Shown piece after piece: positions 14,448-22,572 of a DNA stretch of 28,452 bases (its first letter is position 1; the number at the start of each line of letters is the position of its first letter). The DNA lies in IMG/VR virus record IMGVR_UViG_3300035698_001120, positions 1-28,452 of that record. The stretch is one strand, 5' to 3'. Source of the DNA: a virus. The notes beneath the pieces were generated by a model. The model had not been told where the DNA came from. It ran no database searches and worked only from the letters and a program-made list of their open reading frames with translations. The position numbers and the translations under genes are program-made.

Positions 14448-15056
14448 TTACGTCAAATTTTCCCAATCTTGTTTTGACAGTTCGACCATACTTCGAATCT
14501 CAGTAGGATATTTTGGTGGGTTAAATGTTGTAACTTCAATTGATTCGCTGAATACAAATGGTCGTCCTTTAACACGACTCATAAATTCACCAGTTTTTCC
14601 AAAAATACCTGCACCTTGTGAAATCGATTTGTGATATCCCGGATATCCATTTGGACACTTGTTGGTTCCGATTAATGCAGCTTTGCCGCCAGCATCTGAA
14701 TATATGACAGAATCTTGTTCAAATGCTTCCCCAAATTTGAGAAGATCACTTTTTAGTTTGCCAGATTCTTTGATGTCAATAACGATAAACGAGCTTTCGC
14801 CAACTTCTCGTTCATCATCAGAACCATAGTTTTCAATATAAGAACCTTTGATTTTAGTGACACTGTAACCTTTCGTCATCATCTTATTCAGCAGACTCTT
14901 GTTACGAGCCTTATTTTCAGTTTTGGTATATGGTTTGCCAGTGTTGCATTCACGTGCGCTTCTAAACGCAGTGATAGTGCCATAATCAAATTTTTGAGTC
15001 TGAAGGTATATTCTACTTAGTCCAGACTCGTTTAATATTGTTCTATAATTTTTCAT
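14448..15056 (-). CDS. Conserved phage protein with capsid-targeting-like N-terminus, 202 residues
   Basis: Function unknown. A recurrent pattern in many large phages is present: TAFRSARECNTGKPYTKTENKARNKSLL, quoted by blocks TAFRSAR, YTKTENKARNK, GYSVTKIKGSYIENYG, IGTNKCPNGYPGYHKS and VKGRPFVF. The fold is predicted alpha/beta with a conserved KGSYIENYGSD loop that could be a ligand or catalytic site. The first residues MKNYRTILNESGL follow the targeting-sequence pattern with a possible L-N-E cut site at 8-10. It overlaps the 67-residue gene upstream by 4 bases and would be transcribed from the consensus promoter at 15287. Confidence 0.75.
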   Translation of the reverse strand: MKNYRTILNESGLSRIYLQTQKFDYGTITAFRSARECNTGKPYTKTENKARNKSLLNKMMTKGYSVTKIKGSYIENYGSDDEREVGESSFIVIDIKESGKLKSDLLKFGEAFEQDSVIYSDAGGKAALIGTNKCPNGYPGYHKSISQGAGIFGKTGEFMSRVKGRPFVFSESIEVTTFNPPKYPTEIRSMVELSKQDWENLT

Positions 15057-15256
15057 TCTATTCGTTTAATGGTCAATTCGATGTAATAGTCATAATCAAA
15101 ACAAACTTCTTCATCAACCTTTAATGTGTTGACCCCGAATTCATTCAAGATTTTAGTATTAGAATATCGTGCGTTCAATTCAAATTCATTGTAAATCTTA
15201 TTAATTACTTCAGGCACGTAATGTTCCTTGTGCCTGACCAACATATATCTTTTCAT
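15053..15256 (-). CDS. Hypothetical protein, 67 residues
   Basis: Not recognised. Small, mixed alpha/beta, with an aromatic acidic stretch EEVCFDYDYYIELTIKRIE at the C-terminus. It is first in the unit driven by an excellent promoter and has a GAGG ribosome-binding site nine bases before the ATG. The TGA overlaps the next start (ATGA). Confidence 0.72.
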   Translation of the reverse strand: MKRYMLVRHKEHYVPEVINKIYNEFELNARYSNTKILNEFGVNTLKVDEEVCFDYDYYIELTIKRIE

Positions 15257-15286
15257 ACATTCCTCATTTTAATATCTGATTTTAAT

Positions 15287-15315
15287 ATTATACTTGAATC
15301 TGTATAATTTGTCAA
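15287..15315 (-). promoter_or_regulatory. Perfect consensus sigma70 promoter
   Basis: Minus strand TTGACA (15310-15315), exactly 17 bases, TATAAT (15287-15292). It lies just downstream of the P-loop kinase stop and drives the 67-residue gene, the 202-residue gene and possibly the MazG-like gene. Confidence 0.88.
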
Positions 15316-15319
15316 TCAA

Positions 15320-16291
15320 TTAATATTGATCTTGGAATACTTTGATGGCAGTTGTAAAAGGCACATTATTTGTAATCCATGTTAACAACTGAATTTTGAT
15401 TTTAGAGGATGTATTTGGTGTTTTATTTGGTTCTTTGTAAGTCAAATATTTAAAATCTTTAATTACGATTCTTGATTTTGGTTTACTAGATGGACGCAAT
15501 TTAGCTTTATTCAAAAAATCAAATCCATCTATTTCAGATTTAGTTTTTCGAGTTTTAGCAGAAGAATCGTCATCAGCCTTTCGATAATCACGTCCATCAG
15601 ATTCTTTAAATGAGATGGTGGCATCTCGATTCCCAAGAATTACATATATTCCACCGTTCAAACCTCGGACAGCTTTACCACCAACAATATCCCACATTGT
15701 GTTCGCTGCACCCTCGTGAGTATCTAACAATATATCATCAGGCACCACACGTGCACGTTCTCTGTTAGCTTTGACAGCAATACCATAATCAGTCAACACC
15801 CAAACTAAATGCACGTTTTGAGATTTATATCCAACTGCTTCAAGTTCTGGAATAATTTTTTCCATATACTTTGTGTTTTTCAAAGTCACATCAAATATGA
15901 TATTGGGTAAACGATCAGGTGCTGTCATATTCTGAATCAACAATTTCATTGTTTTATCTTTGATGTTAAATTTGTCAACATAATTATGAAGCATACCAAC
16001 ATCATTAGGATTTTTCAACAACAAATCTTTAATTGATTTATGTTTACCCGCTTTCAATACAGGCGAAATATCTTTTTCGAAACGCGATAATTTTAAGAAA
16101 GTAGATTTCCATGAATCGACATCGCGTGTTTTAAAATCACTACCATTTAAAAAGTTCATTCCAGCGAATCCTTTACCAGATCCTGCACCACCAGCTAAAA
16201 ATACAATTTGACCATATTTTTTGCCATTGTTGATCAACAGTAATTTTTCTGTTAATAATTCTTCTGTTACAAACTCTGTATACTTTTTCAT
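15320..16291 (-). CDS. P-loop kinase (zeta-toxin-like) with capsid-targeting-like N-terminus
   Basis: A P-loop phosphotransferase of 323 residues. Walker A is GGAGSGKG (34-41, K40). Downstream are DVDSWKSTF, IIFDVTLKN (a likely Walker B-type strand) and a basic KANRERARVVPDD lid resembling zeta-toxin/polynucleotide-kinase relatives. The substrate is unknown. The C-terminal 90 residues are lysine- and serine-rich. The N-terminus MKKYTEFVTEELLTEKLLL has the targeting-sequence pattern and two possible cut sites (V-T-E at 10, L-T-E at 15); removal would leave the Walker A intact. The gene belongs to the late-promoter unit starting at 18829 and overlaps the HAD gene by 4 bases. Known phage relatives are annotated variously as kinase or zeta toxin. 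Confidence 0.75.
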   Translation of the reverse strand: MKKYTEFVTEELLTEKLLLINNGKKYGQIVFLAGGAGSGKGFAGMNFLNGSDFKTRDVDSWKSTFLKLSRFEKDISPVLKAGKHKSIKDLLLKNPNDVGMLHNYVDKFNIKDKTMKLLIQNMTAPDRLPNIIFDVTLKNTKYMEKIIPELEAVGYKSQNVHLVWVLTDYGIAVKANRERARVVPDDILLDTHEGAANTMWDIVGGKAVRGLNGGIYVILGNRDATISFKESDGRDYRKADDDSSAKTRKTKSEIDGFDFLNKAKLRPSSKPKSRIVIKDFKYLTYKEPNKTPNTSSKIKIQLLTWITNNVPFTTAIKVFQDQY

Positions 16292-16773
16292 ACGAACTTT
16301 TTCATACCTTCAATTGTTTGTCTCGCATTTTTGAACAACACAATATTTCCATTGTTTTTACTAAATGCTTTTGTAGATTTTGTTCGATCATCAATTAACA
16401 ATCGATCAGGTGCACCAAATGGCCCTTTAGCGTTTGAATTATGTACTAATGTCACTGGTGTATTAGGAAAATGTTTCATTACCCATTTATGTTTTGCACG
16501 TTGTACTGCTTTGATATTTATTTTTCCATAAGCTGATAATATCTGAACATCAGGAAAATTTTGTTTCGCAAATTTAAAAACTGTTTTAGCACCATCCATC
16601 AATAGCAAGTTTTCAAAGAAACTATCATCATTGAAAACTTCATCTTTTAGGCCCGATTTCTCAAAACCATCTGGCCCCATGTTTGATGGTATATGTTTTC
16701 CAGTTGCGAGAAATACACCTTTTTCAAAATCAGCAAGAACACCATCAAGATCAAAATATACTAGTTTAATCAT
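16288..16773 (-). CDS. HAD-superfamily phosphatase, probable 5'-nucleotidase
   Basis: The nucleophile motif FDLDGVLADF (D8, D10) is characteristic of HAD phosphatases and especially of 5'(3')-deoxyribonucleotidase-like members. A motif-II serine is in ILSAYG, and the acidic motif LLIDDRTKS lies near residue 126. 161 residues with no large cap fits C0/C1-type phage nucleotidases. A substrate such as a dNMP is likely but not proven. It sits between the kinase gene and a putative internal-protein gene in the same late unit, overlapping the kinase by 4 bases. Confidence 0.82.
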   Translation of the reverse strand: MIKLVYFDLDGVLADFEKGVFLATGKHIPSNMGPDGFEKSGLKDEVFNDDSFFENLLLMDGAKTVFKFAKQNFPDVQILSAYGKINIKAVQRAKHKWVMKHFPNTPVTLVHNSNAKGPFGAPDRLLIDDRTKSTKAFSKNNGNIVLFKNARQTIEGMKKFV

Positions 16774-16778
16774 TTATT

Positions 16779-17138
16779 TTATTTGTTGTAAGCTGGCCCA
16801 TATGCTGACATACGCGTTAAGCCATTAGATTCGTCGAAAATGTTACCACGTGCGCCTTTAGCTGGTGCTTTCCATCCAGCAGCTTTCAACACATCACCAT
16901 TAGTTCGAAACACACCAGCTAAATTAACACCCTGTGATTTCAACCATGAACGATCAGCATTATCAAGTTTATAAAATGCCCATCCAGCAGCACGATTATG
17001 TTTATTGGTGAACCATCCAACAACCTCATGATTTTTTAATTTCGGATCGATGTTAGGAGTTGTTGTACCACCTTTTTCACGATATTCCACGTTTCGTGCA
17101 ATTTTACTGTCTTCTCGGTACTGATCAAAAGTTTTCAT
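16779..17138 (-). CDS. Hypothetical protein with capsid-targeting-like N-terminus, 119 residues
   Basis: Unknown function. It starts MKTFDQYREDSKIARNVEYR, similar to the other MK-T/N-F/Y starts of this cluster, although the usual I/L-x-E cut site is not clear here (Y-R-E at 7-9). The body is basic and glycine-rich, with WFTNKHNRAAGWAFYKL and a C-terminal ARGNIFDESNGLTRMSAYGP. Coupled by a TAATG overlap to the 156-residue gene upstream. A DNA-associated internal or injected protein is a reasonable guess. Confidence 0.7.
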   Translation of the reverse strand: MKTFDQYREDSKIARNVEYREKGGTTTPNIDPKLKNHEVVGWFTNKHNRAAGWAFYKLDNADRSWLKSQGVNLAGVFRTNGDVLKAAGWKAPAKGARGNIFDESNGLTRMSAYGPAYNK

Positions 17139-17608
17139 TATTTAAACCACTTGTCGTCATATTTGTTACGTTGATAGATATTCGATTCATGTTCATTCAC
17201 CAGCTTACGTAAATTGGTGAAGAACCGAAGGAATGCTTTTAACACTTTATCAGGCGAACCTGTTGTCTTTCTCCACTTAGTTTTCACAGAAGACATTGCC
17301 ATATGTGGATTTGTTGGATTGATGCTTAAACGACCTTGTAGCACCTCCACTTCGTATTTCATTTCTGGTTCTTCAATATGCATCATAAAACTGTGATACA
17401 TTGGATCGTTTTCCATAATTTTAGATGACTGTGCATTTCGATCACTAATCAAACCTAAATTAACAACAATCACTTCACTAAGGATTGCTTTTTTGAGTAC
17501 GTTGATCCATCCATTAGGAAAATGTTTTTTGAATGCTGATGCAATTTGTTCCATCATTTCAGCTTCAGATACATTCTTTTCTGTCAGAAGTTCGCTATAA
17601 TTTTTCAT
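17138..17608 (-). CDS. Putative internal virion protein, capsid-targeting-like N-terminus
   Basis: 156 residues, no recognised domain. The N-terminus MKNYSELLTEKNVSE has a clear L-T-E candidate cut site at 8-10 for a T4 gp21-like prohead protease. The mature part is predicted alpha/beta and basic at the end (RNKYDDKWFK), with HIEEPEMKYEVEVLQGRLS in the middle. It is in the late unit from the box at 18829. Identification as virion protein rests on the N-terminus and the late promoter only. Confidence 0.7.
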   Translation of the reverse strand: MKNYSELLTEKNVSEAEMMEQIASAFKKHFPNGWINVLKKAILSEVIVVNLGLISDRNAQSSKIMENDPMYHSFMMHIEEPEMKYEVEVLQGRLSINPTNPHMAMSSVKTKWRKTTGSPDKVLKAFLRFFTNLRKLVNEHESNIYQRNKYDDKWFK

Positions 17609-17622
17609 ATAAAATGTCTCAG

Positions 17623-18594
17623 TTATCTAACTTTAAAAAATTGTGATTTATCCGTGTCATTTATTGCTGAATCAGTATTAAGTACCCGAATATAATCACC
17701 AAATGTAGTTATCGACAAAGATTTTGTTCGACTGTGAACATCAATTTTCTGTTTGGCTAAAGCAACAGCGATATTAGTAATTGTAATATTGTTACCTTTT
17801 CCAAATTTCTTGACAACCCAATTATATAAATCGTTATCAATGGATATACTGTTACCTTCTTTAACTTTTCGGTTTTGATCAATTTGATCACTAAACGAAA
17901 GATTAGCTTTTTTGGGAGTAACTTTTTTAGATTCAATCATAATTATTTCAGCACCATACTCAGACAAAACGTTGTCGATTAATTTATGGTTATCATTGTA
18001 TATTGATTCAGATATAAACACAACGTTTTCTTTCAATAATTTTGAATTTACTAAAAAATCACGAAACAAATGTGGATCAATACCAAATGTTCTAGCCGTT
18101 TTAGCTAATGCCAAATCTTTTGTTTTACTTTTATTTTTTTCCAATTCAAAGAAATCAATAGCAGCTTTCCATGTTTTTTTGTGAATTTTTGAATTTAATT
18201 TTGCCATCACAGCTTGAAATAGGAAAGGTGATTCAACTTGAAGTTTAGGATCATTTGTTTTAAAATCACGTTTGCGCATAACTGTTTTTGACACTAAATC
18301 AAGTTCTTTATCGCGTCTATCCCATTTCATAACAAACGGGATATTTAATTGACTTTGAAGATCGTTCAGAACAGCCTCAACACCGTCCGACATATTTGGT
18401 AATAATTTACTATATTTGCGATAGGTTTTAACAAATATATCTCGTAATTCGTCAAATTTGATTGGTTTACCACCACGTGAGTCATTCACCCGATCCATAA
18501 AATGTCTAGTAAAGACTATATCTATTCCAATATTTGCAAATAATTTATCCAATGCTCCTTCTAATTTTTTAAGCTGTGATGTTGTTATTTCCAT
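17623..18594 (-). CDS. Conserved phage protein, DUF4258/BrnT-like N-terminal region
   Basis: 323 residues. The N-terminal third contains IVFTRHFMDRVNDSRGGKP followed by FDELRDIFVKTYRKY, a pattern of T4-like phage proteins that resembles the H-x-x-x-R toxin-like layout of BrnT/DUF4258 domains, then VMKWDRRDKELDLVSKTVMRKRDF. A middle linker and a C-terminal domain (about 255-323, NDLYNWVVKKFGKGNNITITNIAVALAKQ, quoted as NLYNWV and FGKGNNITITN) differ from the short homologues, so this may be a fusion. No capsid-targeting start. It overlaps the upstream targeting-sequence gene by 26 bases. The RNase-like reading is speculative. Confidence 0.62.
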   Translation of the reverse strand: MEITTSQLKKLEGALDKLFANIGIDIVFTRHFMDRVNDSRGGKPIKFDELRDIFVKTYRKYSKLLPNMSDGVEAVLNDLQSQLNIPFVMKWDRRDKELDLVSKTVMRKRDFKTNDPKLQVESPFLFQAVMAKLNSKIHKKTWKAAIDFFELEKNKSKTKDLALAKTARTFGIDPHLFRDFLVNSKLLKENVVFISESIYNDNHKLIDNVLSEYGAEIIMIESKKVTPKKANLSFSDQIDQNRKVKEGNSISIDNDLYNWVVKKFGKGNNITITNIAVALAKQKIDVHSRTKSLSITTFGDYIRVLNTDSAINDTDKSQFFKVR

Positions 18595-18808
18595 ATTTTT
18601 TAATGTACTCGTAGGCTAATTTGATGTCTTTTTTATTATGCAAACGTTCATGAAGTAAATTAATAATACGTGTTAGATTACCTTCTCGCCATTCAGATTT
18701 AAGTTGATTTCCATTATCCATAGATAATGCACGATCCATTGCCTTAAACTCTGGATCATGTATTATATCAGTAGGTATCGATTCAATTAAATCTTTAAAT
18801 GTCTTCAT
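18569..18808 (-). CDS. Small protein with capsid-targeting-like N-terminus, 79 residues
   Basis: Begins MKTFKDLIESIPTD, close to T4 internal-protein starts, with an L-I-E candidate protease site at 7-9. The remainder is a helical, charged 70-residue protein (GNLTRIINLLHERLHNKK, IKLAYEYIKKYGNN) of unknown role. I prefer the ATG at 18808 over an in-frame GTG six bases earlier because of the N-terminal similarity. It is the first gene behind the exact late box at 18829-18836. No Shine-Dalgarno is evident; AACAGTGTTT precedes the ATG. Confidence 0.75.
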   Translation of the reverse strand: MKTFKDLIESIPTDIIHDPEFKAMDRALSMDNGNQLKSEWREGNLTRIINLLHERLHNKKDIKLAYEYIKKYGNNNITA

Positions 18809-18828
18809 AAACACTGTTGTTTAAACAA

Positions 18829-18836
18829 TATTTATA
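18829..18836 (-). promoter_or_regulatory. T4-type late promoter for the targeting-sequence gene cluster
   Basis: Exact minus-strand TATAAATA in the short gap between the helicase stop (18842) and the ATG at 18808. It would drive the run of genes down to 15320. The surrounding ATATTTATAAATAT is palindromic, so a plus-strand box also exists, but no plus-strand gene follows it. Confidence 0.75.
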
Positions 18837-18841
18837 AATAT

Positions 18842-20215
18842 TTACACCTTGAAAGATTTAAATTTTTCCGTTTTTGTGGATGTCGAATTAATCACATCTT
18901 GTTCAGAAGGTTTTGGTGGTAATGGAGTAGCTGATTGTTTAGTTTCCAAATCGTATAATTTCATTTTAGATTTATTACAACCGATATTAAATTTACGATA
19001 GTAGTTTATATCACCATATCGATTTTTTAATTGTTTCCATGTCAATTGACCGATTAGATCCAAATCTTCACCACCAATCACACCCAAATATAAATCAGAT
19101 GTAGCAGGAACACCAGCAGATTCAGAAGTATTTGATAATTTTAAATCACCACTGTCCCATCCATCACGATTAGTTTGGGTAGCAGTCCAACCCACAACAT
19201 CATGTTCGACAAACAATCCACGCAATTCTTCAGCAATAGATTTAGCGTAGTTATATGAATTTCCAGAATCTTTAACACGTGCAGAGGCGCATATATTGAG
19301 ATAATCTATTAATATGACATCTGGCACGAATCCTTTCATAGTGCGAAGTTCACGCAATAAAAATCTAAAATGGTTGACATTTGCTGTCGCTGTTGGGTAT
19401 TCTTTAATTATTAATTTGCCGGGGGTACGTGATTTAATATATTCAATTTTCTTTTCAAACACCGATTTTTGCATATCATCTAACGTATCAAAATCAACAT
19501 CCAATAAATTACAGTCAATACGTTCACCTATTTTTTCTTCTGACATTTCGAGTGTAATATATAACACATTTAAACCAGATAAAAAATAATGTGATGCAAA
19601 ATGACATAATGATCCAGATTTAAATCCACCTGTTGGGGCCATTAACACATTTAATGTTTTTCGAGTCACACCACCTTTAGTAATTTTATTTAAAATGTCA
19701 ATATTAAATGGTAGCCGAGCAACATCAGCATGAATTTGATCATATCTAGTTGATGAATCTTCGATGAAATCATGACCAACACTACAATCAAAACTAACAC
19801 CTAATGCATCTTGAAGTAATTGCGGTATACTTGATTTAGAAAGATTTTCATCTATTGAATCCATGATTGCCATAGCTTCAAGCATTGCAATATTTAACGC
19901 ACGATCTTTACAGAATGTTTCTGTAATATCGACCAACCACTGCTGATCAACTTTACTTTCTAATTCTTTAGATTTTATGAAAAATTCTGTCAATGCATCA
20001 TAGGTATGAGAATCCATACCACGATATTCATCGACATCAATTTGCAATGAAGCGTATGTTGGAACATTGTTATACTTATCGAAAAAATCATAGACTATTT
20101 TAAACAATACATTCGCTGCACCATCAAAATATTCTGGTTGAAGAAAAGGTATTACTTTTCTTATATATGCTTCGTCGTTAATTAAATAATGTAAAATTAA
20201 TTCATCTGTTTCCAA
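18842..20215 (-). CDS. 41: Replicative DNA helicase, T4 gp41/DnaB family
   Basis: Unwinds the fork 5' to 3' as a ring and recruits the gp61-like primase. 457 residues; T4 gp41 has 475. The N-terminal helical domain spans about 1-140. The RecA-like core has TLEM (221-224, the usual SLEM), DVILIDYLNI (Walker B, 299-308) and TATQTNRDGWD (sensor-like glutamine). Walker A is unusual: APTGGFKSG (193-201) keeps K199 and S200 but has phenylalanine where the glycine before lysine is normally found. It lies in one unit with the 148-residue gene and uvsX, 3 bases from the former. Strong family call. Confidence 0.93.
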   Translation of the reverse strand: METDELILHYLINDEAYIRKVIPFLQPEYFDGAANVLFKIVYDFFDKYNNVPTYASLQIDVDEYRGMDSHTYDALTEFFIKSKELESKVDQQWLVDITETFCKDRALNIAMLEAMAIMDSIDENLSKSSIPQLLQDALGVSFDCSVGHDFIEDSSTRYDQIHADVARLPFNIDILNKITKGGVTRKTLNVLMAPTGGFKSGSLCHFASHYFLSGLNVLYITLEMSEEKIGERIDCNLLDVDFDTLDDMQKSVFEKKIEYIKSRTPGKLIIKEYPTATANVNHFRFLLRELRTMKGFVPDVILIDYLNICASARVKDSGNSYNYAKSIAEELRGLFVEHDVVGWTATQTNRDGWDSGDLKLSNTSESAGVPATSDLYLGVIGGEDLDLIGQLTWKQLKNRYGDINYYRKFNIGCNKSKMKLYDLETKQSATPLPPKPSEQDVINSTSTKTEKFKSFKV

Positions 20216-20218
20216 TCT

Positions 20219-20665
20219 TTATTCCTGACTTTCTGTATCAATTTTTATGACACGTATTACATCAGTTTTTATTGAATTTTTCAAATTATTGATACGTTCA
20301 TCAGATGATAAATTATCTAAATACAACGCAAGTGCGTGTGCTTGTTCATCAAGTATTACTTCAAAATATTCTTCTTCATACCATGATAATGCATTGGCAA
20401 TATTATTAATTTTTTCATTGACAAAGGTTTGTTGATCACGTCGAACTAGATCGGCGTTAGCTTGTTGCGTAGCAATTTGTTGTGAAATATATGTTTCAAC
20501 TTGTGATGTTATTTCATTAAGAATATCACGTGTCAATTTTTCGCCTGATAATGTTTTAGATTTTGAAGGTGTTTCAATATCAACAGAGATTACACGATTT
20601 TCACAATTTATAATAAACGTGTTTTCAGATGGGTTTGATACTAAATTAATTTTATAGTTTGTCAT
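20219..20665 (-). CDS. Hypothetical protein, 148 residues
   Basis: Not recognised. A predicted N-terminal beta region (INLVSNPSENTFIINCENRVISVDIE) is followed by long helices with coiled-coil character (LTRDILNEITSQVETYISQQIATQQANADLVRR, quoted as blocks ITSQVETYIS and QQIATQQAN) and an acidic C-terminal half. It sits between uvsX and the helicase gene in a recombination/replication unit, so a role as loader or accessory protein is possible, but nothing in the sequence proves it. The start overlaps the end of the 97-residue ORF by 14 bases. Confidence 0.72.
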   Translation of the reverse strand: MTNYKINLVSNPSENTFIINCENRVISVDIETPSKSKTLSGEKLTRDILNEITSQVETYISQQIATQQANADLVRRDQQTFVNEKINNIANALSWYEEEYFEVILDEQAHALALYLDNLSSDERINNLKNSIKTDVIRVIKIDTESQE

Positions 20666-20945
20666 TTTTAGAATTACCTAATACTAATAGCTGTGTTATA
20701 AATTGTTGTGCGATTCGTTCACTGTCTGTAACATCACCAACAATATCATAATCACATATAACATTTTGTTGATTGTTTGTGAATTCGATTTTTTTAATTA
20801 TCAGTTTTGACGTGTCAGAAACAATAACATGAATTTGTTCTTCATCATCTATGAAAAAATCAAAAGAGTCAAATTGTGTTGAATTATTTGTCGCTGGTTG
20901 ATTTATCTTTAACAGGTTTAATAGGTATAATAATATTTTCTTCAT
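20652..20945 (-). CDS. Hypothetical protein, 97 residues (start uncertain)
   Basis: Unrecognised acidic protein with predicted beta strands (EEQIHVIVSDTSKLIIKKIEF). Its pattern recalls the downstream 148-residue protein, which also starts with strands of similar length, so the two might be related, but similarity by eye is weak. The ATG at 20945 lies 62 bases inside uvsX, a longer overlap than elsewhere in this genome. It encodes a hydrophobic start (KKILLYLLNLL) that may be artefactual. No other ATG exists near the uvsX stop, so a non-ATG start there is an alternative. Confidence 0.6.
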   Translation of the reverse strand: MKKILLYLLNLLKINQPATNNSTQFDSFDFFIDDEEQIHVIVSDTSKLIIKKIEFTNNQQNVICDYDIVGDVTDSERIAQQFITQLLVLGNSKNDKL

Positions 20946-21981
20946 CGTATTCTTTTATGTCTGAACCATAACAAAACAAACTGGGGCATGCTTCGTCGAT
21001 TTGACGAAGTATATCAGGTGTAAAATATTTTTCGGGTTTGTTTTCAATGTGCTTTCTGAAATGAGTTGTATCGTCTGGTAATTTTATTTTTGTTGAAAAT
21101 TTGGTAAAAATACCAGCATCTATAGCAATATCTACAAGACCATAATATTGATCAAGTCCAGATGAAAAAAACAAACGAGTTTGAACCTTTTTCTGTTCAA
21201 TAGTTAGTCTACCTTTTGTCAACAACGCAGTCAATAAACCACCAACAACTGGCCCACCTTTTTCTTCTTTTTCTTTCGTTTTTGATAAAAATACAATTGA
21301 TGATGCAGCATAAACTAATCCTTCACCACCACCCATGACCTTTGTACTATACGTAGATTGTGTGTCGTACACGTGATTAGTCAATAGAAATGGTACGTTA
21401 AGTTTACCAGATTTCAAAGTTAATACCCGAAAAGTTCCACGTATTAATTTAGATCGTGTCATATCCAATTTTTCAGAACCCGACGCCATATCTTCAACTT
21501 CTTTAGTTGTTGACAAATTTCCCAAAGAGTCTAAAACTATTAATAATTTAGGTGATTCTCGTTCCTTTTCCGAAGATTCTTGTTCATATTCCAAAAGTAC
21601 TTTTAACGCTTGATGTCGAAATTCTTGAACAGTAGCGACTGAAACAATTGCCATACGTTTAGGATCAATACCACGAGATTTAACAACTTCTGAATCAATC
21701 GCTGATTCTGATTCAAAATACATAACAACATTTTCTGGATCTTTATCTAGAAAAGCTTTAACTACTTGTAACGCATAATATGTTTTACCAACACCGGAAG
21801 GGCCAGCAAATGCAGCAATTTTATTCGATGGGATTCCACCAAAAATAGATCCAGAAAATAAAGCATTTAACGCATACGATCCAGTGTCAATAAAACCAAT
21901 ATTGTCACCAACTACACCATCAACTACCAAATTCGCAAATTCACTGTTAGTTGATTTCATTAGTGTATTGATTAAATCCAT
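20884..21981 (-). CDS. uvsX: UvsX recombinase (RecA family)
   Basis: Catalyses strand exchange for recombination-dependent replication and repair. 365 residues (T4 UvsX 391). Walker A is GPSGVGKT (60-67), the catalytic-glutamate region is MYFESESAIDSE, Walker B is LLIVLDSLGNL (about 149-159), and the VPFLLTNHVYDT and GGGEGLVYAAS segments match UvsX-type L1/L2 surroundings. An inserted KEKEEKGGPVVGG loop and an acidic/lysine C-terminus are present. The ATG overlaps the stop of the 73-residue gene (TAATG). Strong call. Confidence 0.95.
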   Translation of the reverse strand: MDLINTLMKSTNSEFANLVVDGVVGDNIGFIDTGSYALNALFSGSIFGGIPSNKIAAFAGPSGVGKTYYALQVVKAFLDKDPENVVMYFESESAIDSEVVKSRGIDPKRMAIVSVATVQEFRHQALKVLLEYEQESSEKERESPKLLIVLDSLGNLSTTKEVEDMASGSEKLDMTRSKLIRGTFRVLTLKSGKLNVPFLLTNHVYDTQSTYSTKVMGGGEGLVYAASSIVFLSKTKEKEEKGGPVVGGLLTALLTKGRLTIEQKKVQTRLFFSSGLDQYYGLVDIAIDAGIFTKFSTKIKLPDDTTHFRKHIENKPEKYFTPDILRQIDEACPSLFCYGSDIKEYDEENIIIPIKPVKDKSTSDK

Positions 21982-22202
21982 TACATTGAACCTTTTTGCA
22001 TATTCCCTAATCGTTTAATTAATCGACCTAGCGGTACTGAATCGGAACAACGTTGTAGTACTGCTAGTGGAATTATGGCACCGTCGGGCATTACAACACG
22101 TTGTTCATCAATTTGATCATTTTCAAATGCAAATGAAGCGAAAAATTTATTTATACGAATTCCGGGATTACCGGATAAGAATGTAACAGGTTCAGTTTTC
22201 AT
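21981..22202 (-). CDS. Hypothetical protein, 73 residues
   Basis: Not recognised. Predicted small beta-rich fold (FLSGNPGIRINKFFASFAFENDQIDEQ, VVMPDGAIIPLAVLQ) with a basic C-terminal helix (GRLIKRLGNMQKG). It is translationally coupled to uvsX and is first in the unit, behind a promoter at 22256-22284 and an AGG ribosome-binding site. Its position suggests a recombination-related or regulatory role, not testable here. Confidence 0.7.
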   Translation of the reverse strand: MKTEPVTFLSGNPGIRINKFFASFAFENDQIDEQRVVMPDGAIIPLAVLQRCSDSVPLGRLIKRLGNMQKGSM

Positions 22203-22255
22203 TTATTGCCTATTTATTAGTTGAAAATTATATAGATAAAATTAAATATTTTGAG

Positions 22256-22284
22256 ATCATAAACGTTTTAATTTAAAAAATCAA
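22256..22284 (-). promoter_or_regulatory. Sigma70-type promoter for the uvsX unit
   Basis: Minus strand TTGATT (22279-22284), 17-base spacer, TATGAT (22256-22261), about 55 bases upstream of the 73-residue gene that precedes uvsX. A second TATAAT nearer the gene lacks a convincing -35. Confidence 0.5.
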
Positions 22285-22287
22285 ATA

Positions 22288-22524
22288 TTAATGGAAGGTT
22301 GGAACAGTAACACGCTCAACATACTCATTATCGTCGGCTACAGTGATCATATCTTTACAGAAATTAACATCACCTAATAAGACAGAAACGCCATACAGAA
22401 GTTTTTTATATTGTTCAGGTGAGTCACTATCGTACAATAAACTGAATGAATTATTGTCATTATGAATAGCTAGTATGGTACTTTCACGAAGTTTTTTCAG
22501 TTCGTCTTCATTAAATGTTGCCAT
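22288..22524 (-). CDS. Hypothetical protein, 78 residues
   Basis: Unrecognised; starts MATFNEDELKKLRESTILAIHND and contains a beta-prone NNSFSLLYDSDSPEQYKKLLYG segment. I choose the ATG at 22524. An in-frame TTG at 22563 would lie inside the terminator hairpin that ends the tmRNA transcript, so it is unlikely. No Shine-Dalgarno sequence is clear before the ATG. Without readthrough of the tmRNA terminator its promoter is unknown. Confidence 0.65.
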   Translation of the reverse strand: MATFNEDELKKLRESTILAIHNDNNSFSLLYDSDSPEQYKKLLYGVSVLLGDVNFCKDMITVADDNEYVERVTVPTFH

Positions 22525-22542
22525 AGATGTACCATTAGAAAG

Positions 22543-22572
22543 AAAAAGTTGTTTGGGTAACAAGGAACAACT
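22543..22572 (-). terminator. Intrinsic terminator of the tmRNA unit
   Basis: A 7-bp minus-strand stem AGTTGTT/AACAACT (22566-22572 and 22547-22553) with a 12-base loop is followed by five T (22543-22547). It directly follows the tag-coding half of the tmRNA. Confidence 0.75.

Noticed and set aside
22525-22563. TTG start at 22563 extending the 78-residue gene
   Set aside because: The extension lies in the terminator hairpin of the tmRNA unit; the ATG at 22524 is more plausible.
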